A stretch of DNA of 56,940 nt from a virus. Position numbers and translations under genes: made by a program. Location: IMG/VR virus record IMGVR_UViG_3300048590_001377, positions 1 through 56,940 of that record; one strand, written 5' to 3'. Below, piece by piece: positions 51,142 through 56,940 of the stretch. The first letter of the stretch is position 1, and each line of letters starts with the position of its first letter. The notes beneath the pieces were generated by a model, which worked only from the letters and a program-made list of their open reading frames with translations, ran no database searches and was not told where the DNA came from.

Positions 51142-51948
51142 ATGCCTCAATGCGCCATCTGCCTACAGGATCGGGGACGCCTCAAGTTCAGAACCGGACG
51201 GCTGTCGATCTGTAGCTATTGCGTCAAGACACTCAACACCACCGAGCTGTCACCGCGCATCGCCGAAACGAAGTGGTGCGCAAAGCTGCGCGAAGCCACT
51301 CTTGCCGCTCACCCGGATGGAGCTTCATGGGTGGATGGATGGGTTGGCAGGAAACTGGCATCGGCGGTAGATGATGCAAAACAAGTGCGCCGCTCTCCCG
51401 AACTCAAGGTGCTTCGCGCCTATCGTCGCAGTCTGATCTGCGCTGATCGCCAAACGCTGGATTACCCGAAGAATTGGGACTTCAAGCGATACCGCCTCAA
51501 ACATTGGCATGGCTATGCCTGCTACCGCTGCAAGAAGCTGGAGTCGCCAGCGACCATGCTCGATGCACACCACATCATCCACCTCACCAACTGCGGAACC
51601 AACAACTACGCCAACCTGGTGGTGCTGTGCAGGGGCTGTCACCAGAAGGAACACCCTAGCATCGACCTTGCAGCCATTGGCGGTGAGGTGGGGGGGCAGC
51701 AATCCGATCCATCCATCGAAAGCGATGATGTTCTGGCACTACCCGAGACAGAATGGGGGAACATCGCGCCGCCCATCCTTGCTATCACCAGATCGCAACC
51801 TGTTCCACTGCCGCAGACCGTGACGTTAAGGTCTGCGCCCGGCTCCCAAACCAAGCCGCCGCCGCCGTCGATATGGGGCATGCTGCTGGTGGCTGCCGTT
51901 TGGGTATCCGCAATTGGGGTCATCATCTTCTCCGTCTTCGGGGACTGA
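51142..51948 (+). CDS. Membrane-anchored HNH protein with zinc ribbons
   Basis: The 268-residue product starts MPQCAICLQD. Residues Cys4, Cys7, Cys24 and Cys27 make an N-terminal zinc ribbon. Residues 122-171 are an HNH nuclease domain: CYRC (127, 130), LDAHHIIHLTN (His143, His144), NNYANLVVLCRGCH (Asn158, Cys163, Cys166, His167). A Pro/Ser-rich linker then leads to a C-terminal membrane segment (WGMLLVAAVWVSAIGVIIF). It follows the membrane protein in the cI operon. An HNH nuclease fixed to the inner membrane could act on incoming DNA. The architecture is seen; the role is inferred. Confidence 0.75.
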   Translation: MPQCAICLQDRGRLKFRTGRLSICSYCVKTLNTTELSPRIAETKWCAKLREATLAAHPDGASWVDGWVGRKLASAVDDAKQVRRSPELKVLRAYRRSLICADRQTLDYPKNWDFKRYRLKHWHGYACYRCKKLESPATMLDAHHIIHLTNCGTNNYANLVVLCRGCHQKEHPSIDLAAIGGEVGGQQSDPSIESDDVLALPETEWGNIAPPILAITRSQPVPLPQTVTLRSAPGSQTKPPPPSIWGMLLVAAVWVSAIGVIIFSVFGD

Positions 51949-51973
51949 CCCAGGTGGATTGCCACGTCTGGGT
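51948..51973 (+). terminator. Hairpin at the end of the lysogenic operon
   Basis: ACCCAG-GTGG pairs with CCAC-(GT)-CTGGGT around a 4-base loop, beginning at the stop codon of the HNH gene. No strong T run follows, so it may be a weak terminator or a stabilising 3' hairpin. Confidence 0.45.
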
Positions 51974-52025
51974 GTACCCATATGAAAAATGCTTGAAGCG
52001 ATAGGAACAAGCGCAAACAAATCAG

Positions 52026-52066
52026 ATAGCCCGGCTATTGACATAGCTGCATAGCTTGGCTATTGT
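52026..52066 (+). promoter_or_regulatory. Operator-controlled promoter of the rdgC operon
   Basis: TTGACA (52038-52043) and TATTGT (52061-52066) are exactly 17 bases apart. The operators ATAGCCCGGCTAT (52026-52038) and ATAGCTTGGCTAT (52051-52063) overlap the -35 and -10. They match the operators beside cI, so the repressor should shut this promoter in lysogens. Confidence 0.85.
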
Positions 52067-52119
52067 TGCTTGCAAGCCCACCGAACCCGGCATTCGCCGG
52101 CAGGGGCAGGGAGACTGCC

Positions 52120-52314
52120 ATGTACCTACTGCTACACATCCGAGGCGACGAAGCCCCACTAAGGATCACCCTCGATCAAGATGGCACCATCTGGCTGCGG
52201 GGTGGTGGCTCGACCAGCGTGTCACTGGTCCTCACCCCGGCGCAACGGGCCACACTGGCCCAGCATCTGGCAGACGTGTCTGCGGGCGATGACGCCGAGC
52301 CGGTGCCGGCATGA
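52120..52314 (+). CDS. Small protein of unknown function, 64 aa
   Basis: The start at 52120 (MYLLLHIRGDEAPLRITL) has AGGGAG upstream and lies about 50 bases after the operator-controlled promoter. The product is beta-rich in its first half (TLDQDGTIWLRGGGSTSVSL) and helical in its second (TPAQRATLAQHLADVSAG). It overlaps the next gene (ATGA). No family known; it is the first gene of the operon and may be an early regulator. Confidence 0.6.
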   Translation: MYLLLHIRGDEAPLRITLDQDGTIWLRGGGSTSVSLVLTPAQRATLAQHLADVSAGDDAEPVPA

Positions 52315-52535
52315 GCGTCATCAACCTCCACGAAACCCGCGCCGCCAAGCTGCGGGCCGTGGCCCAAGCCGCTTTCCTCGTGGGTGAACGCATCACCGGG
52401 TCCGAATCCTTGGCTCGGCACATCAGCGCCATGGCCGTTCGGCGGTTTTCAGCAGGCAAATGCAGCCCAGGCCGCGCTTTGGCCATTGCCCGCCACGAAG
52501 CCCGTGCCTTGGGCGCTGCCGACCAAACGAGGTAA
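52311..52535 (+). CDS. Small helical basic protein, 74 aa
   Basis: The ATG overlaps the upstream stop. The product MSVINLHETRAAKLRAVAQA... is helical and rich in Arg and Ala (RFSAGKCSPGRALAIARHEA) with no cysteine pairs, membrane segment or recognised motif. The stop TAA lies inside the GAGG ribosome site of rdgC. It may bind DNA or a protein partner; unknown. Confidence 0.55.
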   Translation: MSVINLHETRAAKLRAVAQAAFLVGERITGSESLARHISAMAVRRFSAGKCSPGRALAIARHEARALGAADQTR

Positions 52536-52540
52536 CTCCC

Positions 52541-53449
52541 ATGCTCTTTCGCAATCTCACCCTGTTTCGTTTCCCTGCATCCATGCAAGCCGCATGGAGC
52601 GACCTGAACGACAAGCTCGCCAGCCACCCGCTCAAGCCGGTTGGTGCGCTGGAACTGTCCAGCCAAGGATTTGTTTCTCCCTTTGGCCGTGGCCACGAGG
52701 CCTTGTGCCATCGCGTCGGTGATTGCGTGCTGTTGCAGCTTGGCACCGAAACCAAAATCCTGCCGATCGCCGTGATCAACGAGGCGTTGTCGGCCAAACT
52801 CGACACCATCCGCGACGAGGAAGGTCGCACTCCCGGCGCCCGCGAACGCAAGCGCATCAAGGATGAAGTCCTCACCAACCTTCTGCCTCGTGCGTTTTCA
52901 CGCCCAGGGCGCATTCCCGCCTATCTCGATCTGAGCACCCATTGGCTGGTGGTGGACAGCAGCAGTCGGAAGAATGCCGAAGCGGTGGTGTCGGCCATCC
53001 GCGAAGCCCTGGGTTCGTTCCCGGCGCTGCCCGTCACCGCCGAATCCAGCCCGCGTGCCGTCATGACCGAATGGCTGGCAGGTTCACGGTTGCCGGATGG
53101 TTTCGCCTTGGGTGATGAGTTTGAACTGATCGAGCCTGTAGATGGCGGTGCCATCGGCAAGTTCCGCAGGCAAGAAGCCGACGCCGACGAAATCCATGGG
53201 CACCTGCAAGCAGGCAAGCAGTGTGTCCGCCTGTCCCTGACGTTTTGTGATCGCCTGTCGTTCGTGCTGGATGAAGGTATGGCGATCCGCAAGCTCAGGT
53301 TCCTGGAATCCGCCACGGCAGAACTCGACAGCGATGACCACGAGTCCATCGAAGCTGAAATGGCCGCCACCTTCGCCCTGATGAGCGGCGAATTGCGCCT
53401 GCTTCTGGATCGGTTGAACGCCGTGTTTCACCTCAGTGAGGCCGAGTGA
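52541..53449 (+). CDS. rdgC: RdgC recombination-associated protein
   Basis: GAGG lies eight bases before the ATG. The 302-residue product MLFRNLTLFRFPASMQAAW... matches RdgC over its full length (E. coli RdgC has 303 residues): LNDKLASHPLKPVGALELSSQGFVSPFG, TKILPIAVINEALSAKL, then the C-terminal helical part (TFALMSGELRLLLDRLNAVF). RdgC forms a DNA-encircling ring and inhibits RecA. In phages it may limit host RecA, protect phage DNA or modulate induction. It belongs to the second repressor-controlled operon. Confidence 0.9.
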   Translation: MLFRNLTLFRFPASMQAAWSDLNDKLASHPLKPVGALELSSQGFVSPFGRGHEALCHRVGDCVLLQLGTETKILPIAVINEALSAKLDTIRDEEGRTPGARERKRIKDEVLTNLLPRAFSRPGRIPAYLDLSTHWLVVDSSSRKNAEAVVSAIREALGSFPALPVTAESSPRAVMTEWLAGSRLPDGFALGDEFELIEPVDGGAIGKFRRQEADADEIHGHLQAGKQCVRLSLTFCDRLSFVLDEGMAIRKLRFLESATAELDSDDHESIEAEMAATFALMSGELRLLLDRLNAVFHLSEAE

Positions 53450-53697
53450 TGACCCCTGACATGCACACCATCACCTACACCCAGCACATCCTTGGCCGTC
53501 GCCTGTCGAGCTACGCCGATCGGGTGAAACCCTATCGCCAGGCCGACCCGTTGGCCTTCCGCCAACGCGAACAGCGCGGCATCGCCATCATCAAACACCT
53601 TCAACACCTTTGGTCTGAGGCCACGGCGCGGCAGGACGACTCCCCACGTCTCCCCCCTACTGCCGCGCCGTGTGCCTCATCTTCGGAGGCTCGCTGA
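53449..53697 (+). CDS. Small protein of unknown function, 82 aa
   Basis: The ATG overlaps the rdgC stop (TGATG), with a GTG one codon before. The product MTPDMHTITYTQHILGRRLS... has a helical, Arg-rich middle (AFRQREQRGIAIIKHLQHLW) and a Pro/Ser-rich tail. No family is recognised. Its close coupling to rdgC suggests a functional link. Confidence 0.55.
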   Translation: MTPDMHTITYTQHILGRRLSSYADRVKPYRQADPLAFRQREQRGIAIIKHLQHLWSEATARQDDSPRLPPTAAPCASSSEAR

Positions 53698-54191
53698 TGC
53701 CACCGCCCACAGGCTTCGCACTTGGCCAACTGGTCAAGCGCCCACGGAACCCCGGCGATTGCTGGGAGTGGATCGGTCACCGCACCGAAGACGGTGGCGG
53801 CAACAAGACGTTCTTGGGCAAGACCTACCCTGCGGCACGCTGGGTCTGGCTGGTCCTCATGGGGCCAATTCCCGAAGGCATGGTGTGCTTCAACACCTGC
53901 GGCACGCCTGGATGCGTCAACCCCTTTCACTTGGCCATCGGCACACAGGCCGAGAACGTGCGCCAAGGCAGCAATTCCAAGCTATTGCCCGAGGATGTCC
54001 GAGAGATTCGCCGAACCATGCGCGATGCCGGTGTCAGCGCAAACACCGTGCGCCACCTCGCCACCCGGTATGGATGCACCACGGCCACCATCCGTGACGT
54101 GGCAGCCCGCAGGTCATGGCGAAAGGCTGCGCCATTCCACGGCCCAACCACTCCCCGCAACCAACACACCAAGGCCACCGGCAATGACTGA
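53697..54191 (+). CDS. HNH-like protein lacking a canonical catalytic histidine
   Basis: GGAGG precedes the ATG, which overlaps the upstream stop (TGATG). The 164-residue product has the HNH_3-like pattern CWEWIGHRT...RWVWLVLMGPIPEGMVCF, then NTCGTPGCVNPFHLAIGTQA, and an HTH-like C-terminal part (NTVRHLATRYGCTTATIRDV). Family members usually have H-T-C-D where this one reads N-T-C-G, so catalysis may be lost. It could act as a site-specific DNA-binding regulator or as a weakened nuclease. The family assignment is from the motif. Confidence 0.75.
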   Translation: MPPPTGFALGQLVKRPRNPGDCWEWIGHRTEDGGGNKTFLGKTYPAARWVWLVLMGPIPEGMVCFNTCGTPGCVNPFHLAIGTQAENVRQGSNSKLLPEDVREIRRTMRDAGVSANTVRHLATRYGCTTATIRDVAARRSWRKAAPFHGPTTPRNQHTKATGND

Positions 54192-54534
54192 ACCCGAACC
54201 CCGCACCCGCACCCCACGACTCAACCCCTACCTCATCACCATCGACATCCCGGATGGCGGGCCTGCCGTTGTCCTGGTCGAAGCCAACTCGATCACCGAG
54301 GCTCGCGCTTGGTTCATGGAGCACATGCTCACCATCGACCGCGCCGATCACCGCAGCATGCACTTTCACGGCGCCGCCGGCACGCCCCTGTTCAACGCCT
54401 ACGAGCCACTCGGCCAACAGGCCGTGGAGCAGGAATCGCCCTCAGACAGTTGGCTCATGCCGTTGCCAATGCCAATGCCGCCCGAATGCGACGCCGAAGA
54501 CGGCGCAACGTCAGAACCAAGTATCGATCCATAA
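54184..54534 (+). CDS. Protein of unknown function, 116 aa, last of the rdgC operon
   Basis: The ATG at 54184 lies within the last codons of the HNH-like gene. The product begins MTEPEPRTRTPRLNPYLIT, has a small beta-alpha part (DGGPAVVLVEANSITEARAW), HMLTIDRADHRSMHFHG, then a Pro/Met-rich acidic tail. No catalytic motif. It meets the antitoxin gene head-on with only 28 bases between the two stops, so transcription is convergent there. Confidence 0.6.
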   Translation: MTEPEPRTRTPRLNPYLITIDIPDGGPAVVLVEANSITEARAWFMEHMLTIDRADHRSMHFHGAAGTPLFNAYEPLGQQAVEQESPSDSWLMPLPMPMPPECDAEDGATSEPSIDP

Positions 54535-54562
54535 GCCAACACCCATGAATCCCGCCACGCCA

Positions 54563-54853
54563 TCAAGCCGGAACTGCCGTCAAGCGCACGCCCAGCGCCG
54601 CCATTACGCGCTGGATGGTTTCAAAACGCGGCTGTGCGTCGGCGCGCAGGGCCTTGTAAAGTGCTTCGCGCGCAATACCAGCGCCTTCGGCCACCTGGGT
54701 CATGCCGCGTGCACGGGCCACCGTACCAAGCGCACGCGCCAGCTCGGACGGGTCGTTTTCCTCCAGAACGATGGTCAGGTATTCGGCAATGGCTTGCTCG
54801 CTGTCGAGCATTTCAGCCATGTCGAAAGTTTTGAGTTCGGAAATCTTGGTCAT
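54563..54853 (-). CDS. Antitoxin of a RelE/HigA-type addiction module
   Basis: The 96-residue product MTKISELKTFDMAEMLDSEQ... matches the 'addiction module antidote' family: a N-terminal toxin-binding part (LDSEQAIAEYLTIVLEENDP) and an HTH (LARALGTVARARGMTQVAEG, then AREALYKALRADAQPRFETI). It is preceded by the toxin gene three bases upstream. It should neutralise the toxin and repress the pair through the palindrome at 55162-55181. Confidence 0.85.
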   Translation of the reverse strand: MTKISELKTFDMAEMLDSEQAIAEYLTIVLEENDPSELARALGTVARARGMTQVAEGAGIAREALYKALRADAQPRFETIQRVMAALGVRLTAVPA

Positions 54854-54856
54854 GCG

Positions 54857-55153
54857 TCAATCCTCCAAGGTTGCGGCCAGTTTCTTCGCATCGGCGATGT
54901 CCCGATCCTGCGTGGACTTGTCGCCACCGCCCAGCATCACGATCAGCACCGCTCCACGCTGCACGTAATACATGCGCCAGCCGGGGCCGAAATGCTCGCG
55001 CATCTCGCTCACCCCATCGCCGACCGGTGCCACGTCGCCAAAGTTGCCGCGTTCGGCCTTTTCCAGCCTGCGGCCAAGGCGACGGCGCGTCAGGCCATCC
55101 TTGATCCCGTCGATCCATGCGGTGAACGCGCCGGTCTGCTTGATCGTGTACAT
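54857..55153 (-). CDS. RelE/ParE-type toxin of the addiction module
   Basis: The start at 55153 (MYTIKQTGAFTAWIDGIKD) fits the family length of about 98 residues. The pattern IDGIKDGLTRRRLGRRLEKA, NFGDVAPVGDGVSEMREHFG, GWRMYYVQRGAVLIVMLGGG, DKSTQDRDIADAKKLA is that of the HI1419/HigB-like killer proteins. They bind ribosomes and cut mRNA. As in higBA modules, toxin precedes antitoxin. The pair runs against the surrounding plus-strand genes. Confidence 0.85.
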   Translation of the reverse strand: MYTIKQTGAFTAWIDGIKDGLTRRRLGRRLEKAERGNFGDVAPVGDGVSEMREHFGPGWRMYYVQRGAVLIVMLGGGDKSTQDRDIADAKKLAATLED

Positions 55154-55161
55154 GCTACACA

Positions 55162-55181
55162 CTGTAATCATTCGATTACAG
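55162..55181. promoter_or_regulatory. Palindromic operator of the toxin-antitoxin pair
   Basis: CTGTAATC and GATTACAG form a perfect 8+8 bp palindrome with four bases between, eight bases before the toxin start. It is the natural binding site for the antitoxin's HTH and for autoregulation. Confidence 0.75.
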
Positions 55182-55268
55182 TAAAGCAAGCCAGGTTGAC
55201 GCGGCAAGCGCACTGGCGTACCGTCTGCGGCAAGGAGTCTAGAAGCTCCGAAGCAAGCGGCATCCGCG

Positions 55269-55288
55269 AACCGACACGCGGTTTTTTT
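55269..55288 (+). terminator. Short hairpin with T run ahead of the C4-type RNA
   Basis: AACCG and CGGTT pair around a 5-base loop and are followed by TTTTT. It could end a short transcript from upstream, or be part of the RNA element that follows. Confidence 0.5.
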
Positions 55289-55409
55289 GTGCCCGTCCGT
55301 GCTCTACGGCGGGAAGGGTGGCGGGAATACAACACCCGAAAGGGGAATACCGCCCGCCGACTTGCTTCGGCTTCTAGCCTTCCCGCCACCTTGCGGGCCG
55401 CATCTAGAA
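55289..55409 (+). ncRNA. C4-type antisense RNA upstream of the antirepressor
   Basis: The segment from GTGCCCGTCCGTGC through GGGTGGCGGG, CCCGAAAGGGG, CGCCCGCCG to CCCGCCACCTTGCGGG has the nested GC-rich stems of the P1/P7 C4 RNA class, which lies upstream of ant genes and silences them by pairing near the ribosome site. In this window TCTAGAAGC at 55237 and TCTAGAAG at 55402 are complementary to CTTCTAG inside the element. No search was possible, so the family call is from memory of the consensus and the context. Confidence 0.7.
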
Positions 55410-55450
55410 GTGCTCCCGCAAGGCTCATCAGCCTCAGCAAGGAGCACATC

Positions 55451-56212
55451 ATGTCGCAGTCCGTCACCCCATTTAACTTCCGCAATCACCCCGTCCGCAT
55501 TGTCATGCAGGACGGCGAGCCGTGGTTTGTTGCCACCGATGTTGCCGAAGCACTCGGCTATCGCAACGCGCCGGACGCTACCCGGCATCTGGGCGACCAC
55601 CAGAAAGCTGATACGCAGATTGTGCGTACCAGCTCCAACGGCACCGAGCAGGCTCGCGCCCTCACCCTCATCAACGAATCCGGCCTGTACCGCCTCGTGC
55701 TGCGCTCGCGCAAGCCCGAAGCCGTTCCCTTTTCCGATTGGGTCACAGGCACCGTGCTGCCATCCATCCGCAAAACAGGCAGCTACGCCACCACGCCCAA
55801 ACCCACCACACCGGCGATCCCGGCCCTCACCGCCACCAGCATTCGCACCGCCATCGAAGCATCCGGCGCCGATCCCGTCGCCCTGCCCGATGCCGTAAAT
55901 GCTGCGATTGACGCCAAATCTGCCGCCTTCGCCGTCGAAATGATGGCCATCACCCGCCAGTACCTCGCCCGCCGCGTCGCCGATGCCGCACTCAGCGGCT
56001 ACCCCAAGCCCACCCTGGACGTGGACATCGCACTCGATGCCATTGCCGAAACCACCCTGGGCGAAGTCCTCACCCCGCACCACATGGCTCAACTGCGCAT
56101 GATTCGCAGCCTCTCGCAGGCCTTCGCCGCCACCGCCTGCGCCGTGCGTGACCAGATCGAAACCCAATTCCCATCCGCGCTGCCCGCCACCGCCATGGAG
56201 GTTTCCGTATGA
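55451..56212 (+). CDS. ant: BRO-N domain antirepressor
   Basis: AAGGAG precedes the ATG at 55451. The 253-residue product has an N-terminal BRO-N domain (FRNHPVRIVMQDGEPWFVAT, DVAEALGYRNAPDATRHLGD, INESGLYRLVLRSRKPEAVP, FSDWVTGTVLPSIRKTGSY). A Pro/Thr-rich linker and a helical C-terminal domain follow. Antirepressors inactivate CI-like repressors and start induction. A C4-type RNA lies just upstream, which fits P1 ant control. It overlaps the next gene (ATGA). Confidence 0.85.
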   Translation: MSQSVTPFNFRNHPVRIVMQDGEPWFVATDVAEALGYRNAPDATRHLGDHQKADTQIVRTSSNGTEQARALTLINESGLYRLVLRSRKPEAVPFSDWVTGTVLPSIRKTGSYATTPKPTTPAIPALTATSIRTAIEASGADPVALPDAVNAAIDAKSAAFAVEMMAITRQYLARRVADAALSGYPKPTLDVDIALDAIAETTLGEVLTPHHMAQLRMIRSLSQAFAATACAVRDQIETQFPSALPATAMEVSV

Positions 56213-56940
56213 ACGCCCTTGTCACAATGACCAACGGCCAAGCTGTCAGCATCACCAGCGCCGAGATTGCCGATCTTGTTGGCAAGCGCCACGACAACGT
56301 GAAGCGCACCATCGAAGCCCTGATTGAACAAGAGATTGTCGTCCATCCTCAAATTGAGGACGAACCCGGCACTGATGCCCTTGGTCGTCCACGCGCCACG
56401 CAGGTGTACCGATTCACCGGCGAACGCGGCAAGCGCGACAGCATCGTGGTCGTGGCCCAGCTCTCGCCCGAGTTCACCGCCCGGTTGGTAGACCGCTGGC
56501 ATGAACTGGAACAACAAACCGCACTGGCCGAGTTCAAACTGCCCAAGACCATGGCCGAAGCCCTGCGACTGGCCGCCGACCAAGCCGACCGCATCGAAGC
56601 CCTGGAACACAAAGTCTCCGAGGACGCCCCCAAGGTGGCCGCGCTGGAACGCTTCGCCAGCCACGAAGGCCAGCACAACGTCCGCAACGCCGCCAAGCTG
56701 CTTGGCATCCGCGAACGCTTGCTTATCACATGGCTGATCGCCCACGACTGGATGTATCGCGACCACGCCGCTCGCCTGTGCGCCAAGTCCGGCAGGCTGG
56801 CCGATGGCTGCCTCAACACCGCTTCACCGTTTCAACCTTCTGATGTTGCAAGCCTCAACTCATGCAAGCGTGTCGGTCCCCGAAGCAGCCAAGCCGATAA
56901 CAATGTTGATCCTCGTGATCGTTTGAACGTCTGGCCCTGC
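56209..56940 (+). CDS. Rha/KilA-C-type phage regulator, runs off the window
   Basis: The ATG at 56209 overlaps the antirepressor stop. The N-terminal part (VSITSAEIADLVGKRHDNVK, FTGERGKRDSIVVVAQLSPE) is Rha-like, followed by a coiled linker (LAADQADRIEALEHKVSED) and a KilA-C/ANT-type C-terminal domain (HNVRNAAKLLGIRERLLITW, LIAHDWMYRDHAARLCAKSG). The family pattern holds until about 56812 (LADGCLN). Then it continues as an unlike, Ser/Asn/Pro-rich sequence, open to the end of the window. A recombination junction or frameshift near 56812 is possible. Confidence 0.75.
   Translation, partial: MNALVTMTNGQAVSITSAEIADLVGKRHDNVKRTIEALIEQEIVVHPQIEDEPGTDALGRPRATQVYRFTGERGKRDSIVVVAQLSPEFTARLVDRWHELEQQTALAEFKLPKTMAEALRLAADQADRIEALEHKVSEDAPKVAALERFASHEGQHNVRNAAKLLGIRERLLITWLIAHDWMYRDHAARLCAKSGRLADGCLNTASPFQPSDVASLNSCKRVGPRSSQADNNVDPRDRLNVWPC

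Noticed and set aside
1-56940. Integrase, excisionase, CRISPR array or insertion sequence
   Set aside because: No product with tyrosine or serine recombinase motifs, no spaced repeats of CRISPR size, and no transposase or terminal inverted repeats were found. The integrase, if any, must lie outside the window.

Overview
The window is most of the genome of a temperate, short-tailed (podovirus-type) phage, either free or as a prophage. Its host is probably a GC-rich Gram-negative bacterium, in the Xanthomonadales/Burkholderiales range: the lysis cassette carries Rz/Rz1 spanins (which implies an outer membrane), the third codon positions are strongly GC-biased, and most starts have AGGAG-type ribosome sites. 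Several traits recall the Burkholderia phage Bcep22 group as I remember it (P22-type portal, N4-gp56-type capsid protein, one gigantic DarB-like virion gene), but I could not compare sequences. No integrase, att site, insertion sequence or CRISPR array was found.

Layout. 1-44 kb, minus strand, reading right to left: the late module. It runs small terminase, large terminase, 160-aa protein, portal, scaffold, CsrA-like protein, major capsid, then adaptor and minor structural genes, repeat-rich appendage proteins, a coiled-coil repeat protein and finally an 18.1-kb gene for a 6040-residue polyvalent protein. That protein combines KOW, N6-adenine methyltransferase, SF2 helicase, two HExxH metallopeptidase-like segments, an ADP-ribosyltransferase-like segment and a membrane-interacting C-terminal region. 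About 43.9-45.7 kb, minus: lysis cassette with two tiny overlapping genes. At 45.77-45.88 kb lie a CAT-anticodon tRNA and a terminator. 46-50 kb, minus: lambda-like early module with Cro-like repressor, RHH protein, O-like initiator containing an iteron origin, P-like helicase loader, VRR-NUC nuclease, Ref/YbcO-type nuclease and Q-type antiterminator.

50-57 kb, mostly plus: a CI/LexA-like repressor followed by a membrane protein and a membrane-anchored HNH protein (candidate lysogenic-conversion or exclusion genes). Then comes a second operator-controlled promoter driving an operon with rdgC and an HNH-like gene, an antiparallel RelE/HigA-type toxin-antitoxin pair, a C4-type antisense RNA, a BRO-N antirepressor and a Rha/KilA-C protein that runs off the end.

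How it works together. A 13-bp operator (ATAGCC-N-GGCTAT and variants) occurs three times between the divergent cro and cI genes and twice over the -35/-10 of the 52-kb promoter, so one repressor should control both. Cro-side transcription passes through the origin and replication genes to Q, which probably lets polymerase through the terminator at 45.86 kb into the tRNA, lysis and virion genes. Almost every late gene is coupled to its neighbour by ATGA or TGATG overlaps. The least expected features are two genes overprinted inside the giant gene, two CsrA-like proteins beside capsid-region genes that share a leader motif, an RNA-polymerase alpha-CTD-like domain encoded in the structural operon, and the membrane-tethered HNH module downstream of the repressor.
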